Below, in pieces: positions 12,601-26,400 of a stretch of 64,000 nt of DNA; within the stretch, counting starts at the first letter, position 1, and every line of letters begins with the position of its first letter. The DNA is from Azorinus chamasolen (Eukaryota > Mollusca > Bivalvia > Cardiida > Solecurtidae): the NCBI GenBank assembly GCA_963576725.1, contig OY755247.1, forward strand, positions 18,168,526-18,232,525, written 5' to 3'. A program made the position numbers and the translations under genes. The notes beneath the pieces are model-generated. The model saw nothing but the letters and a program-made list of their open reading frames with translations. It searched no databases and was not told the origin of the DNA.

Positions 12601-14338
12601 TGTAAGATAGAGCCATTTTCATTTTTTGACCGATTCGACAGGTCCGCGCCTGTCGATTATTGATGAAATTCTCAAAACAATATTTTTGCACTATCTTCAC
12701 ATATATTAAAGATAAGTTACTTTTAAGTTAATTTCGGTATAATCTAGACATTTTATTTTGCCATTTTGTAAGATAGAGCCAATTTCATTGGTCGATTATT
12801 GGTGAAATTCTCAAAACAATATTTTTGCACTATCTTCACATATATTAGAGATAAGTTACCTTTAAGTTAATTTCAATATAATCTAGACATTTTATTTCGC
12901 CATTTTGTAAGATAGAGCCATTTTCATTTTTTGACCGATTCGACAGGTCCGCGCCTGTCGATTATTGGTGAAATTCTCAAAACAATATTTTTGCACTATC
13001 TTCACATATATTAAAGATAAGTTACTTTTAAGTTAATTTCGATATAATATAGACATTTTATTTTGCCATTTTGTAAGATAGAGCCATTTTCATTTTTTGA
13101 CCGATTCGACAAAAATATTGATGAAATTCTCAAAACAATATTTTTGCACTATCTTCACATATATTAGAGATAAGTTACTTTTAAGTTAATTTCGATATAA
13201 TCTAGACATTTTATTTTGCCATTTGGTAAGATAGAGCCATTTTTTTTTTTTTTGACCGATTCGATTATTGGTGAAATTCTCAAAACAATATTTTTGCACT
13301 ATCTTCACATATATAAGAGATAAGTTACTTTTAAGTTAATTTCAATATAATCTAGACATTTTATTTCGCCATTTTGTAAGATAGAGCCATTTTCATTTTT
13401 TGACCGATTCGACAGGTCCGCGCCTGTCGATTATTGGTGAAATTCTCAAAACAATATTTTTGCACTATCTTCACATATATTAAAGATAAGTTACTTTTAA
13501 GTTAATTTCGATATAATCTAGACATTTTATTTTGCCATTTTGTAAGATAGAGCCATTTTCATTTTTTGACCGATTCGACAGGTCCGGGCCTGAAAAATAT
13601 TGATGAAATTCTCAAAACAATATTTTTGCACTATCTTCACATATATTAGAGATAAGTTACTTTTAAGTTAATTTCGATATAATCTAGACATTTTATTTTG
13701 CCATTTGGTAAGATAGAGCCATTTTCATTTTTTGACCGATTCGATTATTGGTGAAATTCTCAAAACAATATTTTTGCACTATCTTCACATATATAAGAGA
13801 TAAGTTACTTTTAAGTTAATTTCAATATAATCTAGACATTTTATTTCGCCATTTTGTAAGATAGAGCCATTTTCATTTTTTGACCGATTCGACAGGTCCG
13901 CGCCTGTCGATTATTGGTGAAATTCTCAAAACAATATTTTTGCACTATCTTCACATATATTAAAGATAAGTTACTTTTAAGTTAATTTCGATATAATCTA
14001 GACATTTTATTTTGCCATTTTGTAAGATAGAGCCAATTTCATTTTTTGACCGATTCGACAGGTCCGCGCCTGTCGATTATTGGTGAAATTCTCAAAACAA
14101 TATTTTTGCACTATCTTCACATATATTAGAGATAAGTTACTTTTAAGTTAATTTCAATATAATCTAGACATTTTATTTCGCCATTTTGTAAGATAGAGCC
14201 ATTTTCATTTTTTGACCGATTCGACAGGTCCGCGCCTGTCGATTATTGATGAAATTCTCAAAACAATATTTTTGCACTATCTTCACATATATTAAAGATA
14301 AGTTACTTTTAAGTTAATTTCGGTATAATCTAGACATT
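9613..14338. repeat. 30-monomer higher-order repeat unit, copy 2
   Basis: Directly follows copy 1 at an offset of 4,726 bp with the same monomer order. The markers land exactly: CCGAATCGAT at 9,987, GATAGTGCCA at 11,367, the 13-T tract near 13,240. Every line I compared looks identical or nearly so, meaning recent unequal exchange or amplification. The next monomer, at 14,339, is type B, where HOR phase would require A, so the regular HOR stops here. Confidence 0.9.
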
Positions 14339-17300
14339 TTATTTTGCCATTTTGTAAGATAGAGCCATTTTCATTTTTTGACCGATTCGACAGGTCCGGG
14401 CCTGAAAAATATTGATGAAATTCTCAAAACAATATTTTTGCACTATCTTCACATATATTAGAGATAAGTTACTTTTAAGTTAATTTCGATATAATCTAGA
14501 CATTTTATTTTGCCATTTGGTAAGATAGAGCCATTTTCATTTTTTGACCGATTCGATTATTGGTGAAATTCTCAAAACAATATTTTTGCACTATCTTCAC
14601 ATATATAAGAGATCAGTTACTTTTAAGTTAATTTCAATATAATCTAGACATTTTATTTCGCCATTTTGTAAGATAGAGCCATTTTCATTTTTTGACCGAT
14701 TCGACAGGTCCGCGCCTGTCGATTATTGATGAAATTCTCAAAACAATATTTTTGCACTATCTTCACATATATTAAAGATAAGTTACTTTTAAGTTAATTT
14801 CGGTATAATCTAGACATTTTATTTTGCCATTTTGTAAGATAGAGCCATTTTCATTTTTTGACCGATTCGACAGGTCCGGGCCTGAAAAATATTGATGAAA
14901 TTCTCAAAACAATATTTTTGCACTATCTTCACATATATTAGAGATAAGTTACTTTTAAGTTAATTTCGATATAATCTAGACATTTTATTTTGCCATTTGG
15001 TAAGATAGAGCCATTTTCATTTTTTGACCGATTCGATTATTGGTGAAATTCTCAAAACAATATTTTTGCACTATCTTCACATATATAAGAGATAAGTTAC
15101 TTTTAAGTTAATTTCAATATAATCTAGACATTTTATTTCGCCATTTTGTAAGATAGAGCCATTTTCATTTTTTGACCGATTCGACAGGTCCGCGCCTGTC
15201 GATTATTGGTGAAATTCTCAAAACAATATTTTTGCACTATCTTCACATATATTAGAGATAAGTTACCTTTAAGTTAATTTCAATATAATCTAGACATTTT
15301 ATTTCGCCATTTTGTAAGATAGAGCCATTTTCATTTTTTGACCGATTCGACAGGTCCGCGCCTGTCGATTATTGATGAAATTCTCAAAACAATATTTTTG
15401 CACTATCTTCACATATATTAGAGATAAGTTACTTTTAAGTTAATTTCGATATAATCTAGACATTTTATTTTGCCATTTGGTAAGATAGAGCCATTTTCAT
15501 TTTTTGACCGATTCGATTATTGGTGAAATTCTCAAAACAATATTTTTGCACTATCTTCACATATATAAAAGATAATTTACTTTTAAGATAATTTCAATAT
15601 AATCTAGACATTTTATTTCGCCATTTTGTAAGATAGAGCCATTTTCATTTTTTGACCGATTCGACAGGTCCGCGCCTGTCGATTATTGATGAAATTCTCA
15701 AAACAATATTTTTGCACTATCTTCACATATATTAAAGATAAGTTACTTTTAAGTTAATTTCGGTATAATCTAGACATTTTATTTTGCCATTTTGTAAGAT
15801 AGAGCCAATTTCATTGGTCGATTATTGGTGAAATTCTCAAAACAATATTTTTGCACTATCTTCACATATATTAGAGATAAGTTACCTTTAAGTTAATTTC
15901 AATATAATCTAGACATTTTATTTCGCCATTTTGTAAGATAGAGCCATTTTCATTTTTTGACCGATTCGACAGGTCCGCGCCTGTCGATTATTGGTGAAAT
16001 TCTCAAAACAATATTTTTGCACTATCTTCACATATATTAAAGATAAGTTACTTTTAAGTTAATTTCGATATAATCTAGACATTTTATTTTGCCATTTTGT
16101 AAGATAGAGCCATTTTCATTTTTTGACCGATTCGACAGGTCCGGGCCTGAAAAATATTGATGAAATTCTCAAAACAATATTTTTGCACTATCTTCACATA
16201 TATTAGAGATAAGTTACTTTTAAGTTAATTTCGATATAATCTAGACATTTTATTTTGCCATTTGGTAAGATAGAGCCATTTTCATTTTTTGACCGATTCG
16301 ACAGGTCCGCGCCTGTCGATTATTGATGAAATTCTCAAAACAATATTTTTGCACTATCTTCACATATATTAAAGATAAGTTACTTTTAAGTTAATTTCGG
16401 TATAATCTAGACATTTTATTTTGCCATTTTGTAAGATAGAGCCAATTTCATTGGTCGATTATTGGTGAAATTCTCAAAACAATATTTTTGCACTATCTTC
16501 ACATATATTAGAGATAAGTTACCTTTAAGTTAATTTCAATATAATCTAGACATTTTATTTCGCCATTTTGTAAGATAGAGCCATTTTCATTTTTTGACCG
16601 ATTCGACAGGTCCGCGCCTGTCGATTATTGGTGAAATTCTCAAAACAATATTTTTGCACTATCTTCACATATATTAAAGATAAGTTACTTTTAAGTTAAT
16701 TTCGATATAATCTAGACATTTTATTTTGCCATTTTGTAAGATAGAGCCATTTTCATTTTTTGACCGATTCGATTATTGGTGAAATTCTCAAAACAATATT
16801 TTTGCACTATCTTCACATATATTAAAGATAAGTTACTTTTAAGTTAATTTCGGTATAATCTAGACATTTTATTTTGCCATTTTGTAAGATAGAGCCAATT
16901 TCATTGGTCGATTATTGGTGAAATTCTCAAAACAATATATTTGCACTATCTTCACATATATTAGAGATAAGTTACCTTTAAGTTAATTTCAATATAATCT
17001 AGACATTTTATTTCGCCATTTTGTAAGATAGAGCCATTTTCATTTTTTGACCGATTCGACAGGTCCGCGCCTGTCGATTATTGGTGAAATTCTCAAAACA
17101 ATATTTTTGCACTATCTTCACATATATTAAAGATAAGTTACTTTTAAGTTAATTTCGATATAATCTAGACGTTTTATTTTGCCATTTTGTAAGATAGAGC
17201 CATTTTCATTTTTTGACCGATTCGACAAAAATATTGATGAAATTCTCAAAACAATATTTTTGCACTATCTTCACATATATTAGAGATAAGTTACTTTTAA

Positions 17301-20300
17301 GTTAATTTCGATATAATCTAGACATTTTATTTTGCCATTTGGTAAGATAGAGCCATTTTCATTTTTTGACCGATTCGATTATTGGTGAAATTCTCAAAAC
17401 AATATTTTTGCACTATCTTCACATATATAAGAGATAAGTTACTTTTAAGTTAATTTCAATATAATCTAGACATTTTATTTCGCCATTTTGTAAGATAGAG
17501 CCATTTTCATTTTTTGACCGATTCGACAGGTCCGCGCCTGTCGATTATTGGTGAAATTCTCAAAACAATATTTTTGCACTATCTTCACATATATTAAAGA
17601 TAAGTTACTTTTAAGTTAATTTCGATATAATCTAGACATTTTATTTTGCCATTTTGTAAGATAGAGCCATTTTCATTTTTTGACCGATTCGACAGGTCCG
17701 GGCCTGAAAAATATTGATGAAATTCTCAAAACAATATTTTTGCACTATCTTCACATATATTAGAGATAAGTTACTTTTAAGTTAATTTCGATATAATCTA
17801 GACATTTTATTTTGCCATTTGGTAAGATAGAGCCATTTTCATTTTTTGACCGATTCGATTATTGGTGAAATTCTCAAAACAATATTTTTGCACTATCTTC
17901 ACATATATAAGAGATAAGTTACTTTTAAGTTAATTTCAATATAATCTAGACATTTTATTTCGCCATTTTGTAAGATAGAGCCATTTTCATTTTTTGACCG
18001 ATTCGACAGGTCCGCGCCTGTCGATTATTGGTGAAATTCTCAAAACAATATTTTTGCACTATCTTCACATATATTAAAGATAAGTTACTTTTAAGTTAAT
18101 TTCGATATAATCTAGACATTTTATTTTGCCATTTTGTAAGATAGAGCCATTTTCATTTTTTGACCGATTCGACAGGTCCGGGCCTGAAAAATATTGATGA
18201 AATTCTCAAAACAATATTTTTGCACTATCTTCACATATATTAGAGATAAGTTACTTTTAAGTTAATTTCGATATAATCTAGACATTTTATTTTGCCATTT
18301 GGTAAGATAGAGCCATTTTCATTTTTTGACCGATTCGATTATTGGTGAAATTCTCAAAACAATATTTTTGCACTATCTTCACATATATAAAAGATAAGTT
18401 ACTTTTAAGTTAATTTCAATATAATCTAGACATTTTATTTCGCCATTTTGTAAGATAGAGCCATTTTCATTTTTTGACCGATTCGACAGGTCCGCGCCTG
18501 TCGATTATTGATGAAATTCTCAAAACAATATTTTTGCACTATCTTCACATATATTAAAGATAAGTTACTTTTAAGTTAATTTCGGTATAATCTAGACATT
18601 TTATTTTGCCATTTTGTAAGATAGAGCCAATTTCATTTTTTGACCGATTCGACAGGTCCGCGCCTGTCGATTATTGGTGAAATTCTCAAAACAATATTTT
18701 TGCACTATCTTCACATATATTAAAGATAAGTTACTTTTAAGTTAATTTCGATATAATCTAGACATTTTATTTTGCCATTTTGTAAGATAGAGCCATTTTC
18801 ATTTTTTGACCGATTCGACAAAAATATTGATGAAATTCTCAAAACAATATTTTTGCACTATCTTCACATATATTAGAGATAAGTTACTTTTAAGTTAATT
18901 TCGATATAATCTAGACATTTTATTTTGCCATTTGGTAAGATAGAGCCATTTTCATTTTTTGACCGATTCGATTATTGGTGAAATTCTCAAAACAATATTT
19001 TTGCACTATCTTCACATATATAAGAGATAAGTTACTTTTAAGTTAATTTCAATATAATCTAGACATTTTATTTCGCCATTTTGTAAGATAGAGCCATTTT
19101 CATTTTTTGACCGATTCGACAGGTCCGCGCCTGTCGATTATTGGTGAAATTCTCAAAACAATATTTTTGCACTATCTTCACATATATTAAAGATAAGTTA
19201 CTTTTAAGTTAATTTCGATATAATCTAGACATTTTATTTTGCCATTTTGTAAGATAGAGCCATTTTCATTTTTTGACCGATTCGACAGGTCCGGGCCTGA
19301 AAAATATTGATGAAATTCTCAAAACAATATTTTTGCACTATCTTCACATATATTAGAGATAAGTTACTTTTAAGTTAATTTCGATATAATCTAGACATTT
19401 TATTTTGCCATTTGGTAAGATAGAGCCATTTTCATTTTTTGACCGATTCGACAGGTCCGCGCCTGTCGATTATTGATGAAATTCTCAAAACAATATTTTT
19501 GCACTATCTTCACATATATTAAAGATAAGTTACTTTTAAGTTAATTTCGGTATAATCTAGACATTTTATTTTGCCATTTTGTAAGATAGAGCCAATTTCA
19601 TTGGTCGATTATTGGTGAAATTCTCAAAACAATATTTTTGCACTATCTTCACATATATTAGAGATAAGTTACCTTTAAGTTAATTTCAATATAATCTAGA
19701 CATTTTATTTCGCCATTTTGTAAGATAGAGCCATTTTCATTTTTTGACCGATTCGACAGGTCCGCGCCTGTCGATTATTGGTGAAATTCTCAAAACAATA
19801 TTTTTGCACTATCTTCACATATATTAAAGATAAGTTACTTTTAAGTTAATTTTGATATAATCTAGACATTTTATTTTGCCATTTTGTAAGATAGATCCAT
19901 TTTCATTTTTTGACCGATTCGACAGGTCCGGGCCTGAAAAATATTGATGAAATTCTCAAAACAATATTTTTGCACTATCTTCACATATATTAGAAATAAG
20001 TTACTTTTAAGTTAATTTCAATATAATCTAGACATTTTATTTCGCCATTTTGTAAGATAGAGCCATTTTCATTTTTTGACCGATTCGACAGGTCCGCGCC
20101 TGTCGATTATTGATGAAATTCTCAAAACAATATTTTTGCACTATCTTCACATATATTAAAGATAAGTTACTTTTAAGTTAATTTCGGTATAATCTAGACA
20201 TTTTATTTTGCCATTTTGTAAGATAGAGCCATTTTCATTTTTTGACCGATTCGACAGGTCCGGGCCTGAAAAATATTGATGAAATTCTCAAAACAATATT

Positions 20301-23300
20301 TTTGCACTATCTTCACATATATTAGAGATAAGTTACTTTTAAGTTAATTTCGATATAATCTAGACATTTTATTTTGCCATTTGGTAAGATAGAGCCATTT
20401 TCATTTTTTGACCGATTCGATTATTGGTGAAATTCTCAAAACAATATTTTTGCACTATCTTCACATATATTAGAGATAAGTTACTTTTAAGTTAATTTCG
20501 ATATAATCTAGACATTTTATTTTGCCATTTGGTAAGATAGAGCCAATTTCATTTTTTGACCGATTCGACAGGTCCGCGCCTGTCGATTATTGGTGAAATT
20601 CTCAAAACAATATTTTTGCACTATCTTCACATATATTAGAGATAAGTTACTTTTAAGTTAATTTCAATATAATATAGACATTTTATTTCGCCATTTTGTA
20701 AGATAGAGCCATTTTCATTTTTTGACCGATTCGACAGGTCCGCGCCTGTCGATTATTGGTGAAATTCTCAAAACAATATTTTTGCACTATCTTCACATAT
20801 ATTAAAGATAAGTTACTTTTAAGTTAATTTTGATATAATCTAGACATTTTATTTTGCCATTTTGTAAGATAGAGCCATTTTCATTTTTTGACCGATTCGA
20901 CAGGTCCGGGCCTGAAAAATATTGATGAAATTCTCAAAACAATATTTTTGCACTATCTTCACATATATTAGAGATAAGTTACTTTTAAGTTAATTTCGAT
21001 ATAATCTAGACATTTTATTTTGCCATTTGGTAAGATAGAGCCATTTTCATTTTTTGACCGATTCGATTATTGGTGAAATTCTCAAAACAATATTTTTGCA
21101 CTATCTTCACATATATAAGAGATCAGTTACTTTTAAGTTAATTTCAATATAATCTAGACATTTTATTTCGCCATTTTGTAAGATAGAGCCATTTTCATTT
21201 TTTGACCGATTCGACAGGTCCGCGCCTGTCGATTATTGGTGAAATTCTCAAAACAATATTTTTGCACTATCTTCACATATATTAAAGATAAGTTACTTTT
21301 AAGTTAATTTCGATATAATCTAGACATTTTATTTTGCCATTTTGTAAGATAGAGCCATTTTCATTTTTTGACCGATTCGACAAAAATATTGATGAAATTC
21401 TCAAAACAATATTTTTGCACTATCTTCACATATATTAGAGATAAGTTACTTTTAAGTTAATTTCGATATAATCTAGACATTTTATTTTGCCATTTGGTAA
21501 GATAGAGCCATTTTCATTTTTTGACCGATTCGACAGGTCCGCGCCTGTCGATTATTGGTGAAATTCTCAAAACAATATTTTTGCACTATCTTCACATATA
21601 TTAAAGATAAGTTACTTTTAAGTTAATTTCGATATAATCTAGACATTTTATTTTGCCATTTTGTAAGATAGAGCCATTTTCATTTTTTGACCGATTCGAC
21701 AGGTCCGGGCCTGAAAAATATTGATGAAATTCTCAAAACAATATTTTTGCACTATCTTCACATATATTAGAGATAAGTTACTTTTAAGTTAATTTCGATA
21801 TAATCTAGACATTTTATTTTGCCATTTGGTAAGATAGAGCCATTTTCATTTTTTGACCGATTCGACAGGTCCGCGCCTGTCGATTATTGATGAAATTCTC
21901 AAAACAATATTTTTGCACTATCTTCACATATATTAAAGATAAGTTACTTTTAAGTTAATTTCGGTATAATCTAGACATTTTATTTTGCCATTTTGTAAGA
22001 TAGAGCCAATTTCATTGGTCGATTATTGGTGAAATTCTCAAAACAATATTTTTGCACTATCTTCACATATATTAGAGATAAGTTACCTTTAAGTTAATTT
22101 CAATATAATCTAGACATTTTATTTCGCCATTTTGTAAGATAGAGCCATTTTCATTTTTTGACCGATTCGACAGGTCCGCGCCTGTCGATTATTGGTGAAA
22201 TTCTCAAAACAATATTTTTGCACTATCTTCACATATATTAAAGATAAGTTACTTTTAAGTTAATTTCGATATAATCTAGACATTTTATTTTGCCATTTTG
22301 TAAGATAGAGCCATTTTCATTTTTTGACCGATTCGACAAAAATATTGATGAAATTCTCAAAACAATATTTTTGCACTATCTTCACATATATTAGAGATAA
22401 GTTACTTTTAAGTTAATTTCGATATAATCTAGACATTTTATTTTGCCATTTGGTAAGATAGAGCCATTTTCATTTTTTGACCGATTCGATTATTGGTGAA
22501 ATTCTCAAAACAATATTTTTGCACTATCTTCACATATATAAGAGATAAGTTACTTTTAAGTTAATTTCAATATAATCTAGACATTTTATTTCGCCATTTT
22601 GTAAGATAGAGCCATTTTCATTTTTTGACCGATTCGACAGGTCCGCGCCTGTCGATTATTGGTGAAATTCTCAAAACAATATTTTTGCACTATCTTCACA
22701 TATATTAAAGATAAGTTACTTTTAAGTTAATTTCGATATAATCTAGACATTTTATTTTGCCATTTTGTAAGATAGAGCCAATTTCATTTTTTGACCGATT
22801 CGACAGGTCCGCGCCTGTCGATTATTGGTGAAATTCTCAAAACAATATTTTTGCACTATCTTCACATATATTAGAGATAAGTTACTTTTAAGTTAATTTC
22901 AATATAATCTAGACATTTTATTTCGCCATTTTGTAAGATAGAGCCATTTTCATTTTTTGACCGATTCGACAGGTCCGCGCCTGTCGATTATTGATGAAAT
23001 TCTCAAAACAATATTTTTGCACTATCTTCACATATATTAAAGATAAGTTACTTTTAAGTTAATTTCGGTATAATCTAGACATTTTATTTTGCCATTTGGT
23101 AAGATAGAGCCATTTTCATTTTTTGACCGATTCGATTATTGGTGAAATTCTCAAAACAATATTTTTGCACTATCTTCACATATATTAGAGATAAGTTACT
23201 TTTAAGTTAATTTCGATATAATCTAGACATTTTATTTTGCCATTTTGTAAGATAGAGCCAATTTCATTTTTTGACCGATTCGACAGGTCCGCGCCTGTCG

Positions 23301-23474
23301 ATTATTGGTGAAATTCTCAAAACAATATTTTTGCACTATCTTCACATATATTAGAGATAAGTTACTTTTAAGTTAATTTCAATATAATATAGACATTTTA
23401 TTTCGCCATTTTGTAAGATAGAGCCATTTTCATTTTTTGACCGATTCGACAGGTCCGCGCCTGTCGATTATTGG
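14339..23474. repeat. Mosaic AT-satellite stretch without one regular HOR
   Basis: Same monomer classes, with local A-B-D (480 bp), A-C-D (467 bp) and A-E (305 bp) runs and no single long period. Hybrid monomers carry a D-type start (TTTGGTAAG) but an intact A hairpin, near 16,261, 19,411, 21,490 and 21,825, consistent with crossover between classes. Local duplication is visible, for example the 480-bp repeat of 14,341 at 14,821. GATCAGTT, a variant of GATAAGTT, appears at about 14,612 and 21,122. No gene or mobile element is seen. Confidence 0.85.
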
Positions 23475-26400
23475 TGAAATTCTCAAAACAATATTTTTGC
23501 ACTATCTTCACATATATTAAAGATAAGTTACTTTTAAGTTAATTTCGGTATAATCTAGACATTTTATTTTGCCATTTTGTAAGATAGAGCCAATTTCATT
23601 GGTCGATTATTGGTGAAATTCTCAAAACAATATTTTTGCACTATCTTCACATATATTAGAGATAAGTTACCTTTAAGTTAATTTCAATATAATCTAGACA
23701 TTTTATTTCGCCATTTTGTAAGATAGAGCCATTTTCATTTTTTGACCGATTCGACAGGTCCGCGCCTGTCGATTATTGGTGAAATTCTCAAAACAATATT
23801 TTTGCACTATCTTCACATATATTAAAGATAAGTTACTTTTAAGTTAATTTCGATATAATCTAGACATTTTATTTTGCCATTTTGTAAGATAGAGCCATTT
23901 TCATTTTTTGACCGATTCGATTATTGGTGAAATTCTCAAAACAATATTTTTACACTATCTTCACATATATAAGAGATAAGTTACTTTTAAGTTAATTTCA
24001 ATATAATCTTGACATTTTATTTCGCCATTTTGTAAGATAGAGCCATTTTCATTTTTTGACCGATTCGACAGGTCCGCGCCTGTCGATTATTGATGAAATT
24101 CTCAAAACAATATTTTTGCACTATCTTCACATATATTAAAGATAAGTTACTTTTAAGTTAATTTCGGTATAATCTAGACATTTTATTTTGCCATTTTGTA
24201 AGATAGAGCCATTTTCATTTTTTGACCGATTCGACAGGTCCGGGCCTGAAAAATATTGATGAAATTCTCAAAACAATATTTTTGCACTATCTTCACATAT
24301 ATTAGAGATAAGTTACTTTTAAGTTAATTTCGATATAATCTAGACATTTTATTTTGCCATTTGGTAAGATAGAGCCATTTTCATTTTTGACCGATTCGAT
24401 TATTGGTGAAATTCTCAAAACAATATTTTTGCACTATCTTCACATATATAAGAGATCAGTTACTTTTAAGTTAATTTCAATATAATCTAGACATTTTATT
24501 TCGCCATTTTGTAAGATGGAGCCATTTTCATTTTTTGACCGATTCGACAGGTCCGCGCCTGTCGATTATTGATGAAATTCTCAAAACAATATGTTTGCAC
24601 TATCTTCACATATATTAAAGATAAGTTACTTTTAAGTTAATTTCGGTATAATCTAGACATTTTATTTTGCCATTTTGTAAGATAGAGCCATTTTCATTTT
24701 TTGACCGATTCGACAGGTCCGGGCCTGAAAAATATTGATGAAATTCTCAAAACAATATTTTTGCACTATCTTCACATATATTAGAGATAAGTTACTTTTA
24801 AGTTAATTTCGATATAATCTAGACATTTTATTTTGCCATTTGGTAAGATAGAGCCATTTTCATTTTTTGACCGATTCGATTATTGGTGAAATTCTCAAAA
24901 CAATATTTTTGCACTATCTTCACATATATAAGAGATAAGTTACTTTTAAGTTAATTTCAATATAATCTAGACATTTTATTTCGCCATTTTGTAAGATAGA
25001 GCCATTTTCATTTTTTGACCGATTCGACAGGTCCGCGCCTGTCGATTATTGGTGAAATTCTCAAAACAATATTTTTACACTATCTTCACATATATTAAAG
25101 ATAAGTTACTTTTAAGTTAATTTCGATATAATCTAGACATTTTATTTTGCCATTTTGTAAGATAGAGCCATTTTCATTTTTTGACCGATTCGACAGGTCC
25201 GGGCCTGAAAAATATTGATGAAATTCTCAAAACAATATTTTTGCACTATCTTCACATATATTAGAGATAAGTTACTTTTAAGTTAATTTCGATATAATCT
25301 AGACATTTTATTTTGCCATTTGGTAAGATAGAGCCATTTTCATTTTTTGACCGATTCGATTATTGGTGAAATTCTCAAAACAATATTTTTGCACTATCTT
25401 CACATATATAAAAGATAATTTACTTTTAAGTTAATTTCAATATAATCTAGACATTTTATTTCGCCATTTTGTAAGATAGAGCCATTTTCATTTTTTGACC
25501 GATTCGACAGGTCCGCGCCTGTCGATTATTGATGAAATTCTCAAAACAATATTTTTGCACTATCTTCACATATATTAAAGATAAGTTACTTTTAAGTTAA
25601 TTTCGGTATAATCTAGACATTTTATTTTGCCATTTTGTAAGATAGAGCCAATTTCATTGGTCGATTATTGGTGAAATTCTCAAAACAATATTTTTGCACT
25701 ATCTTCACATATATTAGAGATAAGTTACCTTTAAGTTAATTTCAATATAATCTAGACATTTTATTTCGCCATTTTGTAAGATAGAGCCATTTTCATTTTT
25801 TGACCGATTCGACAGGTCCGCGCCTGTCGATTATTGGTGAAATTCTCAAAACAATATTTTTGCACTATCTTCACATATATTAAAGATAAGTTACTTTTAA
25901 GTTAATTTCGATATAATCTAGACATTTTATTTTGCCATTTTGTAAGATAGAGCCATTTTCATTTTTTGACCGATTCGATTATTGGTGAAATTCTCAAAAC
26001 AATATTTTTACACTATCTTCACATATATAAGAGATAAGTTACTTTTAAGTTAATTTCAATATAATCTTGACATTTTATTTCGCCATTTTGTAAGATAGAG
26101 CCATTTTCATTTTTTGACCGATTCGACAGGTCCGCGCCTGTCGATTATTGATGAAATTCTCAAAACAATATTTTTGCACTATCTTCACATATATTAAAGA
26201 TAAGTTACTTTTAAGTTAATTTCGGTATAATCTAGACATTTTATTTTGCCATTTTGTAAGATAGAGCCATTTTCATTTTTTGACCGATTCGACAGGTCCG
26301 GGCCTGAAAAATATTGATGAAATTCTCAAAACAATATTTTTGCACTATCTTCACATATATTAGAGATAAGTTACTTTTAAGTTAATTTCGATATAATCTA

